Origin: Actinophytocola xanthii
GTDB lineage: Bacteria > Actinomycetota > Actinomycetes > Mycobacteriales > Pseudonocardiaceae
Direction of reading: 5' to 3'
DNA: 64,000 bases
NCBI RefSeq assembly: GCF_001921205.1
Contig: NZ_MSIE01000050.1
Span: forward strand, 1 to 64,000
Made by a program: the position numbers and the translations under genes
In this document: positions 23,879 through 31,797 of the stretch, in pieces
Layout of the letters: each line of letters opens with the position of its first letter
How positions within the stretch are numbered: position 1 is the stretch's first letter
Notes under the pieces: generated by a model
What the model was told of the DNA's origin: nothing
The model's input: only the letters and a program-made list of their open reading frames with translations
Database searches by the model: none

Positions 23879-25194
23879 GCCCGGCCCGCTTCCCGCTCGT
23901 CGTGCCGGCGCAGGCAGGACAGGTCCAGCTCGCGCGGCGAGCGCCGGCCGAGCAGCCAGGTCAGCAGCCGGACGTCCTGGTCGAACCGCTCCGCGTAGGC
24001 ACGCACGCCGACCGCGGTCCGCGCCACGTCGATGGTCGCCAGCGTCTCCTCGTCGTGGTGGGTCAGCTCGAACGGCGAGACCCCGAGCCGCACGGCCACG
24101 TCGTTGACGGCGGCGGCGGCGTAGAGGAACCCGCGTGCGACGAACACCGCGTCGGCGCCGTGGGCGAACGCCGACACCGCGTGGGCCGGCACGTGCAGCG
24201 AGCCGGACGCGCACACCACCACCCGGTCGCGCAGCCCCGCCGCCCGCAGGACGTGGTCGACGAGGCGGACGCTGTCGTGGACGTCGCCGTAGCCGACGTA
24301 GTTGGCGATGCACGCGTTGGCACTGGACGTGCCGCCCCACGCGCTGTCGACCGTGATGAAGTCCGGGGCACTGCCCGTGCGGGCGAACCGGTCCACCATC
24401 GCGGTGAGCTCCTGGGGGCGCCCGACGCACAGCTTGATGCCGACCGGCAGGTGGCTCACCCGGCGCACGGCGTCGATCCAGGCGCACAGCCTGTCGTACT
24501 TCTCCTCCCTGGTCGGCGCCAGCAGTTCGTAGTGCTGGGGTGGTGACACCGCGTCCTCGCCCGCACGCACGCCGCGCACCTGGGCGACGAGCGGGGGCAC
24601 GCGTGTCCCCGGCAGGCTCACCGTCCCCGGCTTGGCCCCCTGCGAGAGCTTCAACTCGATCAGCCTGATGGTGTCGTTGCCCCGCACGAGCTCGGCGAGC
24701 CGGTCGAGGTCGAGCCGCGCGTAGGTCCTGCCACCCGCAAGGATCGGCGTGCCCAGCCCGAACTTGGCGGTGCCGACCTGCAGCACGGAGTCCGCGCCGG
24801 TGGCGAGGTGGACGTCCGGCCCACCCTCGCCCGTGTTGACCAGCCCGAGCCCGCGCAGACCCGATCCGATGGCCGACACCAGCTTGTGGTTGATGCCGCC
24901 CAGGCTCATCGCCGAGACGTTGACCAGGTGCCGCAGGACGAACGGGCGAACATCCCGCTCGGCGTCGCCGAAGACGACCCGGTAGTCGACCGGGTCGTCG
25001 AACGTGTCGTCCGGCGGCAGGTTCTCGTGCAGGAGCTGGTAGGGAAACACGGGATCCGGGTCCGGTCGGGTGGTACCGAACTGGACCATCGGCATCCGGC
25101 CGTGCGCGGCCTGGACGATGTAGTCGATGTCGGCGAGGGGGAACGGAGACCCGACCGCTGGCAGCGTCTCGTCCGCACTCTCCCGTATGAGCAT
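23875..25194 (-). CDS. FMN-binding glutamate synthase-like protein
   Basis: 439 aa, matching the FMN domain of glutamate synthase: VSAMSLGGINHKLVSAIGSGL, VNTGEGGPDVH, KFGLG, IELKLSQGAKPGTVSLPG, SPPQHYEL, PVGIKLC and DFITVDSAWGGT. It lacks the glutaminase domain and the cysteine-rich Fe-S region of full GltB, so it should act as a stand-alone FMN enzyme, possibly transferring reducing equivalents or ammonia to an imine/2-oxo intermediate. ATG 25194 follows GGAAAGGAC; an ATG 30 bp upstream has a poorer site. It stops in an ATGA overlap with the PLP enzyme gene, so the two are made together. Confidence 0.85.
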   Translation of the reverse strand: MLIRESADETLPAVGSPFPLADIDYIVQAAHGRMPMVQFGTTRPDPDPVFPYQLLHENLPPDDTFDDPVDYRVVFGDAERDVRPFVLRHLVNVSAMSLGGINHKLVSAIGSGLRGLGLVNTGEGGPDVHLATGADSVLQVGTAKFGLGTPILAGGRTYARLDLDRLAELVRGNDTIRLIELKLSQGAKPGTVSLPGTRVPPLVAQVRGVRAGEDAVSPPQHYELLAPTREEKYDRLCAWIDAVRRVSHLPVGIKLCVGRPQELTAMVDRFARTGSAPDFITVDSAWGGTSSANACIANYVGYGDVHDSVRLVDHVLRAAGLRDRVVVCASGSLHVPAHAVSAFAHGADAVFVARGFLYAAAAVNDVAVRLGVSPFELTHHDEETLATIDVARTAVGVRAYAERFDQDVRLLTWLLGRRSPRELDLSCLRRHDEREAGRA

Positions 25195-25236
25195 GGTCGT
25201 CCTTTCCGCCGGCGCGGCTCGCACCGGGACGCTCAG

Positions 25237-26352
25237 TCAGGCCAGGTAGTTCTCACAGGCCCCGTCGCGGGAGATGTCGAGCGTCACGCAGTGGAACCCG
25301 CCGCCCAGCACCCGCGCGTGGCGCAGGCGGCGCGGGACAACCGTGATACCGGCCTTCTCCAGCGCCCGGAGCAGGTCCGGCTGGTCCGCGTCCACGATCG
25401 CCGTTTTCGGGTCGACCATGAGCAGGTTCATGCTGATCCAGGGCTCGCTCAGGGTGTGCGGTAGGGCGGTGGGGTGCTGGGTGATCTCCGGGCACCAGAT
25501 CTTGTCCCAGGTGTCGAACGGCGCGGGCACGGTGTCCGGCTGGATGCGGGCCGGGTTCAGCAGGACCAGACCGGGGCGCAGGATCGCGATCGTGCTGTCG
25601 ATGTGGGTGTAGCCGTAGACGTCGCGCAGCGGGTGCAGGCGCAGGTCCGACCCCAGCAGGCGCAGCACCGACGCCAGCCACCGCATGCCGGCCTCGTTGC
25701 CGCTGCGGGAGACCTGGTAGAACAGGTCCCTGCCCAGCCGCAGCACGTTGGCCGCGTCGAACACCGGCTCCGCCTCGCCCAGCAGCGGACGCCCCTGTTC
25801 GTCCTGTTCGAACAGCTCGTCGCGCAGCTGCGGCCGCGGCGCCGAGATCCACGTCGCCCCCTGGTCCAGGTACCGCTGGAACAGCGGCCGGAGGTTGAAG
25901 ATCTCGAAGTAGCGAGACCGCATCGGGCTCGGTACCTCGATGATCGTCGAGCCGAGGATCAGCGTGATGTCCCTGGGGCAGTAGGAGATGTACCCCTCAC
26001 CGGTCCAGTGCGGCGAGCGGAAGTCGCGGGAGTGGTCGACCGAGGGTGGGCGGTGGGTGACCACCCCGAGCTCGCGCAGGGTGAGCGCCAGCTCCTCGAG
26101 GTCCTCATTGGACTCCTCAATCACCTGCGCGGGGAACTGGCCCTGGTGCACGCCCTTGATCTCGGCCGGGGTGAGCGTCGGGTAGCACGCGAGCCAGGCG
26201 GAGGGGTCGGTCATGCTCGGCACCCGCGCGCCGGTCGCGTCCCCGACGATGACCTCGCGGAGCGTGGTGAACTCGTCCCAGGAGTTGACCGGGGAACGAG
26301 CGTCGGCCGGCGCCGCCTCGGTACCGCTGTGGGTGGCGAGCTCTGATGTCAT
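25237..26352 (-). CDS. L-arginine amidinotransferase family protein (GATM/StrB1-like)
   Basis: 371 aa, the usual length for arginine:glycine/inosamine amidinotransferases. The catalytic Cys355 lies in VLGGGFHCVTLDI, the active-site His in YGYTHIDSTIAIL, and the conserved acidic segment is PVFDAANVLRLG. These enzymes move the amidino group of arginine onto a primary amine through an amidino-Cys intermediate. The likely acceptor is the diaminopropionate-derived amine made by SbnA/SbnB, or a related amine, giving a guanidino unit (inference). ATG 26352 is preceded by AGGGGAG. It lies 28 bp after the kinase gene and 42 bp before the GltS-like gene in the long operon. Confidence 0.88.
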   Translation of the reverse strand: MTSELATHSGTEAAPADARSPVNSWDEFTTLREVIVGDATGARVPSMTDPSAWLACYPTLTPAEIKGVHQGQFPAQVIEESNEDLEELALTLRELGVVTHRPPSVDHSRDFRSPHWTGEGYISYCPRDITLILGSTIIEVPSPMRSRYFEIFNLRPLFQRYLDQGATWISAPRPQLRDELFEQDEQGRPLLGEAEPVFDAANVLRLGRDLFYQVSRSGNEAGMRWLASVLRLLGSDLRLHPLRDVYGYTHIDSTIAILRPGLVLLNPARIQPDTVPAPFDTWDKIWCPEITQHPTALPHTLSEPWISMNLLMVDPKTAIVDADQPDLLRALEKAGITVVPRRLRHARVLGGGFHCVTLDISRDGACENYLA

Positions 26353-26380
26353 GTCGTTCTCCCCTGGCAGGTGTTGGCTG

Positions 26381-27358
26381 TCATCGGTCGACGAGGCGGG
26401 CCGCGGCGTCCACCGCGGTCCGCCCCAGCTGGATCAGGTAGTCGTTCTCGGCGCTGCGGTTGCCCTTCCGCACGGACTCGCGCACGGAGCCGAGCAGCTC
26501 CATTGCCGCCGTGGCGTACACGTAGACCGGGAGTGCGTCCAGCTCGCGCGGGCTGAGCGGGTCGGCCACCGCGTAACGGCGGACCAGCTCCGCGAGCCGC
26601 GCGTCGTATCCGCGCGGGTCGCCGTGCATCAGGTTCACCGCGATCATGGCGAGTTCGTGGACCCGGGGGTACCGGTTGGCGACGGCGAAGTCGATGACCG
26701 CCACGGTGTGGTCCGAGGTCGGGATGACGTTGGCCTTGGTGAGGTCGCCGTGCACCAGGGCGTGGGGCAGGGTGGCGAGGTCGAGGCGGGCGAAGAGCTC
26801 GACGGCGCCGCTCACCCTCCCCCGGTCGTCGTCGTCCAGCAGCGGGAGCACGTCCCGGGCGAGCGCGGCGATGTTCGGGGTCGCCCACCAGTCGTGGACG
26901 GCGGGGAACTCCCGCTCGACCGCGTGCACCCGGCACACCTGACGCATCAGGTCGTCGAGCTGCGCGTCGTTGGGGTGCTCGCCGCGTTCGAGGAAGTCGC
27001 CGTGGTCGAGGTGGTCCATCACCACCAGCTGGTTGCCCGACGCCGGGTGGTGCAGCAGGTGCCCGCCCGGGGGGCCGTGCAGGGCCGGGTGCGAGACACC
27101 GGCACGCAGCACGCATTCCAGGACGTCGACGTAGCGCCGGGTGAGGTGCGCGGGACGGGCGGTGGTGAACACCTTCACCAGGAACCGGCCGCGCTCGGTC
27201 ACCACCGTGAGGTTGCAGTCGTCGTACCCGCTCTCGCACACGGTGTGGCCGTGCACGGCACCGAGCCCGCACACCTGCGCTGTCCACGCGAGGAGCAGGT
27301 CGACCTGCTCCGGGTGGTGGATGCGCAGCAGCGGGTTGGGCGGGTTGTCGATCAGCAT
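26381..27358 (-). CDS. APH/homoserine-kinase-type phosphotransferase
   Basis: 325 aa. Kinase core of the aminoglycoside phosphotransferase / choline-homoserine kinase fold: FLVKVFTT (ATP-binding Lys), LVVMDHLDHGD (hinge), LVHGDLTKANVI (catalytic loop) and VAVIDFAVANR (metal-binding Asp). Two roles are possible. It could phosphorylate the product for self-protection, like viomycin- or aminoglycoside-type kinases. Or it could make an O-phospho amino acid (phosphoserine or phosphohomoserine) for the neighbouring SbnA and cystathionine-synthase-like enzymes. The sequence alone does not choose. ATG 27358 follows GAGGGGG; the gene is 10 bp after sbnB. Confidence 0.82.
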   Translation of the reverse strand: MLIDNPPNPLLRIHHPEQVDLLLAWTAQVCGLGAVHGHTVCESGYDDCNLTVVTERGRFLVKVFTTARPAHLTRRYVDVLECVLRAGVSHPALHGPPGGHLLHHPASGNQLVVMDHLDHGDFLERGEHPNDAQLDDLMRQVCRVHAVEREFPAVHDWWATPNIAALARDVLPLLDDDDRGRVSGAVELFARLDLATLPHALVHGDLTKANVIPTSDHTVAVIDFAVANRYPRVHELAMIAVNLMHGDPRGYDARLAELVRRYAVADPLSPRELDALPVYVYATAAMELLGSVRESVRKGNRSAENDYLIQLGRTAVDAAARLVDR

Positions 27359-27368
27359 CGGTACCCCC

Positions 27369-28382
27369 TCACCCGTGCTCGCGGCGCACGTCGCCGAGGA
27401 AGTCGGGGATCGGGACGGCTCCGCCGGAGGCGATCGCCTCGTCGAGGACGTGACCGGCAACGGCGACGTCGAGCACGCCGAGGCCGAACGGGGACACGAC
27501 GACCGGTCGCGTGTGGTCGGGTGCCGGCCGGCCGGCCAGCAGCTGCCCGATGGTGGCGGAGACGAACGCGCGGGAGCCGCTGAGCTGTTCGGCGAGGTGC
27601 GGGGAGGTGTCTGCCCGAAGGCAGTGGTCCACGTCGTCGACCACGTTGTGGGCGTCGAGCAGGAGCTCGGGCGCCAGGTCCCGCAGGGAGATGTTGAGCA
27701 CCACCTGACCGGGTCGCAGCACCGTCTCGGTCCCGATGTGCGGCGCCAGCGCGCTGGTCGCGAGCACGACGAGGTCCGCGGCGAGGGCCTCGGCCTTGGC
27801 AACCGCCCGGGCGGGGACACCGGCGGCGCGCGCGGCATGGCGCGCGAACGCCGCCGAGCTCGCCGCGTCCAGGTCGTGGCAGACGACCTCGGTGACCGGG
27901 ACGGGGGTCCGGAGCACGTGGTCCAGGACGGACGCCGCGATCGGTCCACTCCCGACGAACCCGACCGTGCCCCCGGTGAGCCGGTCGCCGAGGACCAGGC
28001 GCGCGGCGACCGCGGCCGCCGCGCCGGTCCGCGCCGCGCTGATCCGCGCGCCCTCCAGGCAGGCGACCGGGCGACCCGTCTCGTGGTCGTTGAGCACGAT
28101 CACCGCCGAGGCGCGGTGTTCCCCCCGCGCCACGTTGTCCGGGAAGCTGGAGATCCACTTCATCCCGACCCGGCGCGCGTTCCCCTCCTTCAGGTGCGCG
28201 GACAGGGCGATCACCCGCGCGTTCGGGCGGTCCGGGAAGCGCAGGAACGCGCTGGGCGCGATCGTGGCCTCGCCGTTCTCGTGCGCGAGGTAGGCATCCG
28301 CGACCGCGGACATCACCTGCTGGTGTGAGCGGGCGAGCACGTCGGCGACCACCGGGCCGGGCACCACGTGGAACTCCGTCAT
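27369..28382 (-). CDS. sbnB: SbnB-like N-(aminocarboxyethyl)glutamate dehydrogenase (diaminopropionate synthesis)
   Basis: 337 aa, ornithine cyclodeaminase/mu-crystallin fold. NAD-binding GTVGFVGSGPIAASVLDHVL, with family segments AFLRFPDRPNARVIALSAHL, GMKWISSFPDN and EGARISAARTGAAAAVA. In staphyloferrin B synthesis SbnB oxidatively cleaves the SbnA product to L-2,3-diaminopropionate, 2-oxoglutarate and ammonia. It starts in an ATGA overlap with the sbnA-like gene directly upstream, the classic pairing, which makes the assignment strong. Confidence 0.9.
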   Translation of the reverse strand: MTEFHVVPGPVVADVLARSHQQVMSAVADAYLAHENGEATIAPSAFLRFPDRPNARVIALSAHLKEGNARRVGMKWISSFPDNVARGEHRASAVIVLNDHETGRPVACLEGARISAARTGAAAAVAARLVLGDRLTGGTVGFVGSGPIAASVLDHVLRTPVPVTEVVCHDLDAASSAAFARHAARAAGVPARAVAKAEALAADLVVLATSALAPHIGTETVLRPGQVVLNISLRDLAPELLLDAHNVVDDVDHCLRADTSPHLAEQLSGSRAFVSATIGQLLAGRPAPDHTRPVVVSPFGLGVLDVAVAGHVLDEAIASGGAVPIPDFLGDVRREHG

Positions 28383-29368
28383 CCGGTCCGCTCCTCACGC
28401 GTGGCCGCGGCGCCGCCGGACAGCTCCAGGTCGCGGGCGGCGATCCAGTCGTCGCTGTACACCGTGTCGAGGTAGCGGTCGCCGAGGTCGGGGCTGATGG
28501 CCACCACCGTCGCTCCGCGCCTGAAGGTCGCCCGCAGCCGTCGCACCGCGCAGAGCACGCTGCCGGTCGAGCCGCCGACGAGGACGCCGTGCCGGGCCGC
28601 GACCTCCCGGCACACCGCGACGGTCTCCTTCTCGGACACCACGCAGGTCTCGTAGCCGCCGCCGGTCGGCACGATCTCCGGCACGCGGCTCGTGCCGAGC
28701 CCGGGGATGTGCCGTGGACCAGGCGGGCCGCCGAAGGTGACCGAGCCCTCGACGTCCACACCGATGACCCGCGTGCTCGGGCTGCGCTCGCGGAAGTACT
28801 CGACGCAGCCGGTGAGCGTGCCCGTCGTGCCCGCTCCCACCGCGAGCACGTCGACGTGCCCGAACTCCTTGTGGACGCTGTGTGCGGTCTGCCGACGGTG
28901 GGCGTCCGGGTTGGCCGGGTTGGCGTACTGGTTGAGCCAGACGAGCCCGGGGTCCCTGGCCAGTGCGCGCCGGATGTAGTCGATGCGGCCGTGCAGGAAA
29001 CCGCCGTTCGCGTCCTCGTCCCTGATGATGACCAGCTCGGCGCCGAGACCGCGCATCGTGGCGACAGCGGCCGTGGTGGCCCGGATGTCGGTCACGATGG
29101 TGAGCGCGTACCCCCTCGTGGCGCAGACGACCGCCATCGCGATGCCGAGGTTTCCCGAGGAGGACTCGATGATCCGCGACCCCGGTGACAGCCGCCCGTC
29201 GCGCTCGGCGGCCGCGACCATCGACTGCGCGGTCTTGAGCTTGAGCGAGCCGGCGACGTTGAACGCCTCGATCTTGAGGTACAGGTCGACGTCCCGACGG
29301 TCGAGGAACCCGGGCAGGGTGAGGAACACGTCGTCGATGACGATGTCGGCGGCCGAGGAGTAGATCAT
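28379..29368 (-). CDS. sbnA: SbnA-like N-(aminocarboxyethyl)glutamate synthase (diaminopropionate synthesis)
   Basis: 329 aa, cysteine-synthase-like fold type II PLP enzyme. The Schiff-base Lys is K43 in FNVAGSLKLKTA, the carboxylate loop is ESSSGNLGIAMA and the phosphate-binding glycine loop is VGAGTTGTLTG. SbnA condenses O-phospho-L-serine with L-glutamate by beta-replacement; SbnB then releases L-2,3-diaminopropionate. It is shorter than typical CysK and lacks CysK's NPGGSIKDR, matching the diaminopropionate subgroup. ATG 29368 is preceded by GAGGGG and overlaps the stop of the LanB-like gene (ATGA). Confidence 0.92.
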   Translation of the reverse strand: MIYSSAADIVIDDVFLTLPGFLDRRDVDLYLKIEAFNVAGSLKLKTAQSMVAAAERDGRLSPGSRIIESSSGNLGIAMAVVCATRGYALTIVTDIRATTAAVATMRGLGAELVIIRDEDANGGFLHGRIDYIRRALARDPGLVWLNQYANPANPDAHRRQTAHSVHKEFGHVDVLAVGAGTTGTLTGCVEYFRERSPSTRVIGVDVEGSVTFGGPPGPRHIPGLGTSRVPEIVPTGGGYETCVVSEKETVAVCREVAARHGVLVGGSTGSVLCAVRRLRATFRRGATVVAISPDLGDRYLDTVYSDDWIAARDLELSGGAAATREERTG

Positions 29369-31797
29369 CCGTCCGTCCCCTCGCCGCCGGCCGGTCTCGC
29401 CCGGCCCCGGTCGCGCCACAGCTGGACGCGGATCTCCGCGGTCAGCCTGCCGGTGGGCGTGGTCAGCCAGAGCTGGTCGGGTGTCGGCAGCGCCTCGGTG
29501 AGGACGACCCCCTGGGCGGCGGCGAGGCAGCGGGAGAAGTTGCGCACCGAGGTCACGGACGCGAGGTCCAGGTACATCGGCTTCTCCTCGGTGTCGACGG
29601 TGAAGTAGAGCCGTCGCGGCAGCCCGAGCCGGTGTCGCCACCTCGTGATCGCCAGCCACTCCTTGGCCGTCGGCTGGTTGCCGCGCGGCGCGGGGACGTC
29701 CGAGCGGGTGAGGACCCAGCGGCGGCGTTGCACGACCACCCCGTCCAGGACGATGCGCGGGGTGTGCGTCCCGGTGGCCAGCCGGGGCAGCTCCAGGGCC
29801 GGCAGGGCGCAGTTCATCAGGCCGCCGACCGCGACGTAGGTGTCCTCGTACTCGGGCAGCAGCCACAGGTCGCGGTCGTCGCCGGGGTCGTGCAGACCGA
29901 CGAAGCCGTTGGGCCACCGGCGCACCTCGAGCCGGTCCACGGCGACCGTCCGGGTGCCCGGCACGGGGATCGTCGTGTCCAGGCAGAGCACCCGGTGGCC
30001 GCAGGGTGAGGAGTCGGTGCCCTTCTGGTCGCGGCGGATCTGCTGGAGCGTCGGCACCGCGGGTGCGAGCTCCCGCGCGACGACGTCCCACAGTTCCTCG
30101 ACGCCGAGCTGGCCGTCGTCGTAGAGCGCGCGGATCTGGCAGGCCGTGGTCGGCCAGATGTGGTGCAGCTCGCTGAGGATGACCTGCGCGGGGTCGTCCG
30201 GCGCACCGCCGGCCAGCATCAGGTCGGCCGCGCCGAACAGCGGCCAGGCATGCAGGTCGTCGCGAATCAGACCGGCCGCGACCAGGTCGGAGCGGGTGAG
30301 CTCGACGACGGGCTGGGCGGGGTCGACGAGGTCGGCGAACCGGCGCATCGAGCGCTCGACCGTCCCGGCCCCGTCGCGCGGCATCCCCCGGACCTCGGTC
30401 GCCGGCAGGGTGTCGACGCCCCGGTCACGCAACGCCCTGGTGAGCACCTCCTGCCCGGCGAGACGCTCCTCGATCGCGACGGAGGCGAGGAAGTCCATGA
30501 CCGTCGAGAGGCGTTCGCCCAGCCGCTCGGCGCCCGCCCGCGTGGCCGCCGCCCCGAGCACGTTGTCCTGGGCGTCGTCGTAGAAGACGGCACGGTCGCC
30601 CATCAGCACACCGCCCCGCCGCCAGGGGGCGTGGTTGGTGAGCTCGGTGAACCGCGAGGCGATGTCGCCGACGAGCGCGGGCCTGCCCGCCTGGTCGGTC
30701 TCGGGGTAGGCGGCGATCCGGCGGAGCAGCTCCGTGGCCAGCGCCGCCCGTGGGGTGTCCAGCCGGCGCACCAGGTCGGCCAGGGCCGATCCCGCGTCGA
30801 CGGTGAAGTCGGGGATGTACCAGTCGTCCAGGACGAGCCCGAGGGCGGTGAGCCGCGCCAGGCTCGCCTCGACGACGTCGCGGGGCAACCCGAGCGCGGC
30901 GGCCAACGAGGCCCGGTCGGCCGCGGTGTCCAGCCGGGCGAGCACCCGCGCGTCCAGTTCGGACAGCCCCGCGACCGCCGCCGGCGGCGCGGCGATGACC
31001 CGCCGCGGCGTCCGGTGCGCCGCGCCCGCCGGCAGGTCCTCGAGCAGGGCGTTGCCGACCGCGCTCGCCGCCCAGTACGCCATGAACGTGCGCCGCCGGG
31101 CCGCGCGGCCGTCACCGGCCGCGGTGTAGGACACCGGCCCCAGGACGGCGTCCCGGTGGATGCTGCCTTCCGTGACCTGGTCGCCGTCGAAGGTGAACAG
31201 GTTGAGCGGGCCGGTGTACCCACCGGTCTCGTTCTTGCCGCAGAACCGTTGCAGGTACCGGTAGGCGAGCAGCTCCCGCCCGCGCCGGAACCTCTTGTGC
31301 TCGGCGGACCAGCACATCTCCGGGTAGGCGTTCGGACTGCTCAGCAGTACCGCCTCGGTGAAGTAGTCCTCGCCGACGTGCTCGACGAGCAGCCGGACCT
31401 CCCGCGCCGACGACTCGTACAGGGCGACCGCGAGGCTGTCGGTGGCGGCCGAGATGGCACCGAACGCCTCACGCCACGAGGCCAGCAGCGGTCGGGCGTC
31501 GTCGTCGAACTGCTCGTCCGGGACATCGTGGTAGCGCGACACGCGGTTCACCGCCCAGCGCAGGCGCTCGTCGTCGCTGTGCGCGGCGAGCGCCCGCAGG
31601 CCTCGGACGACCTCCCATCGGGTCTCGTACAACCGGCCGCGGGCCTCGAGCGCTCGATCCGTCAGGTCGTCCAGGGCCGGCTCGGCCAGTGCCTCGAGCC
31701 AGTCGAAGGGCAGCCCGGCCGAACGCAGGAACCCGGTTCGGAACACCTGCCAGCCCTGCCCACCCGTCGCGTGCCGTTCGTCGGGAGCCACCGGCAT
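29365..31797 (-). CDS. Lantibiotic dehydratase (LanB) N-domain protein, PEARL-like
   Basis: 810 aa. It matches the tRNA-dependent glutamylation region of class I lanthipeptide dehydratases: an N-terminal strand-helix start (FRTGFLRSAGLPFDWLEAL), the RFCGKNETGGYTGPLNLFTF region that replaces the usual KTSPFSTFT loop, and a C-terminal YFTVDTEEKPMYLDLASV typical of the family. No elimination (SpaB C-terminal) domain is attached or nearby. Stand-alone proteins of this kind include PEARLs, which attach an amino acid from aminoacyl-tRNA to the C-terminus of a carrier peptide. No lanthionine cyclase or obvious lantibiotic precursor lies nearby. Its coupling to SbnA and the aminotransferase suggests it acts on the diaminopropionate/arginine-derived unit. 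Confidence 0.85.
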   Translation of the reverse strand: MPVAPDERHATGGQGWQVFRTGFLRSAGLPFDWLEALAEPALDDLTDRALEARGRLYETRWEVVRGLRALAAHSDDERLRWAVNRVSRYHDVPDEQFDDDARPLLASWREAFGAISAATDSLAVALYESSAREVRLLVEHVGEDYFTEAVLLSSPNAYPEMCWSAEHKRFRRGRELLAYRYLQRFCGKNETGGYTGPLNLFTFDGDQVTEGSIHRDAVLGPVSYTAAGDGRAARRRTFMAYWAASAVGNALLEDLPAGAAHRTPRRVIAAPPAAVAGLSELDARVLARLDTAADRASLAAALGLPRDVVEASLARLTALGLVLDDWYIPDFTVDAGSALADLVRRLDTPRAALATELLRRIAAYPETDQAGRPALVGDIASRFTELTNHAPWRRGGVLMGDRAVFYDDAQDNVLGAAATRAGAERLGERLSTVMDFLASVAIEERLAGQEVLTRALRDRGVDTLPATEVRGMPRDGAGTVERSMRRFADLVDPAQPVVELTRSDLVAAGLIRDDLHAWPLFGAADLMLAGGAPDDPAQVILSELHHIWPTTACQIRALYDDGQLGVEELWDVVARELAPAVPTLQQIRRDQKGTDSSPCGHRVLCLDTTIPVPGTRTVAVDRLEVRRWPNGFVGLHDPGDDRDLWLLPEYEDTYVAVGGLMNCALPALELPRLATGTHTPRIVLDGVVVQRRRWVLTRSDVPAPRGNQPTAKEWLAITRWRHRLGLPRRLYFTVDTEEKPMYLDLASVTSVRNFSRCLAAAQGVVLTEALPTPDQLWLTTPTGRLTAEIRVQLWRDRGRARPAGGEGTDG

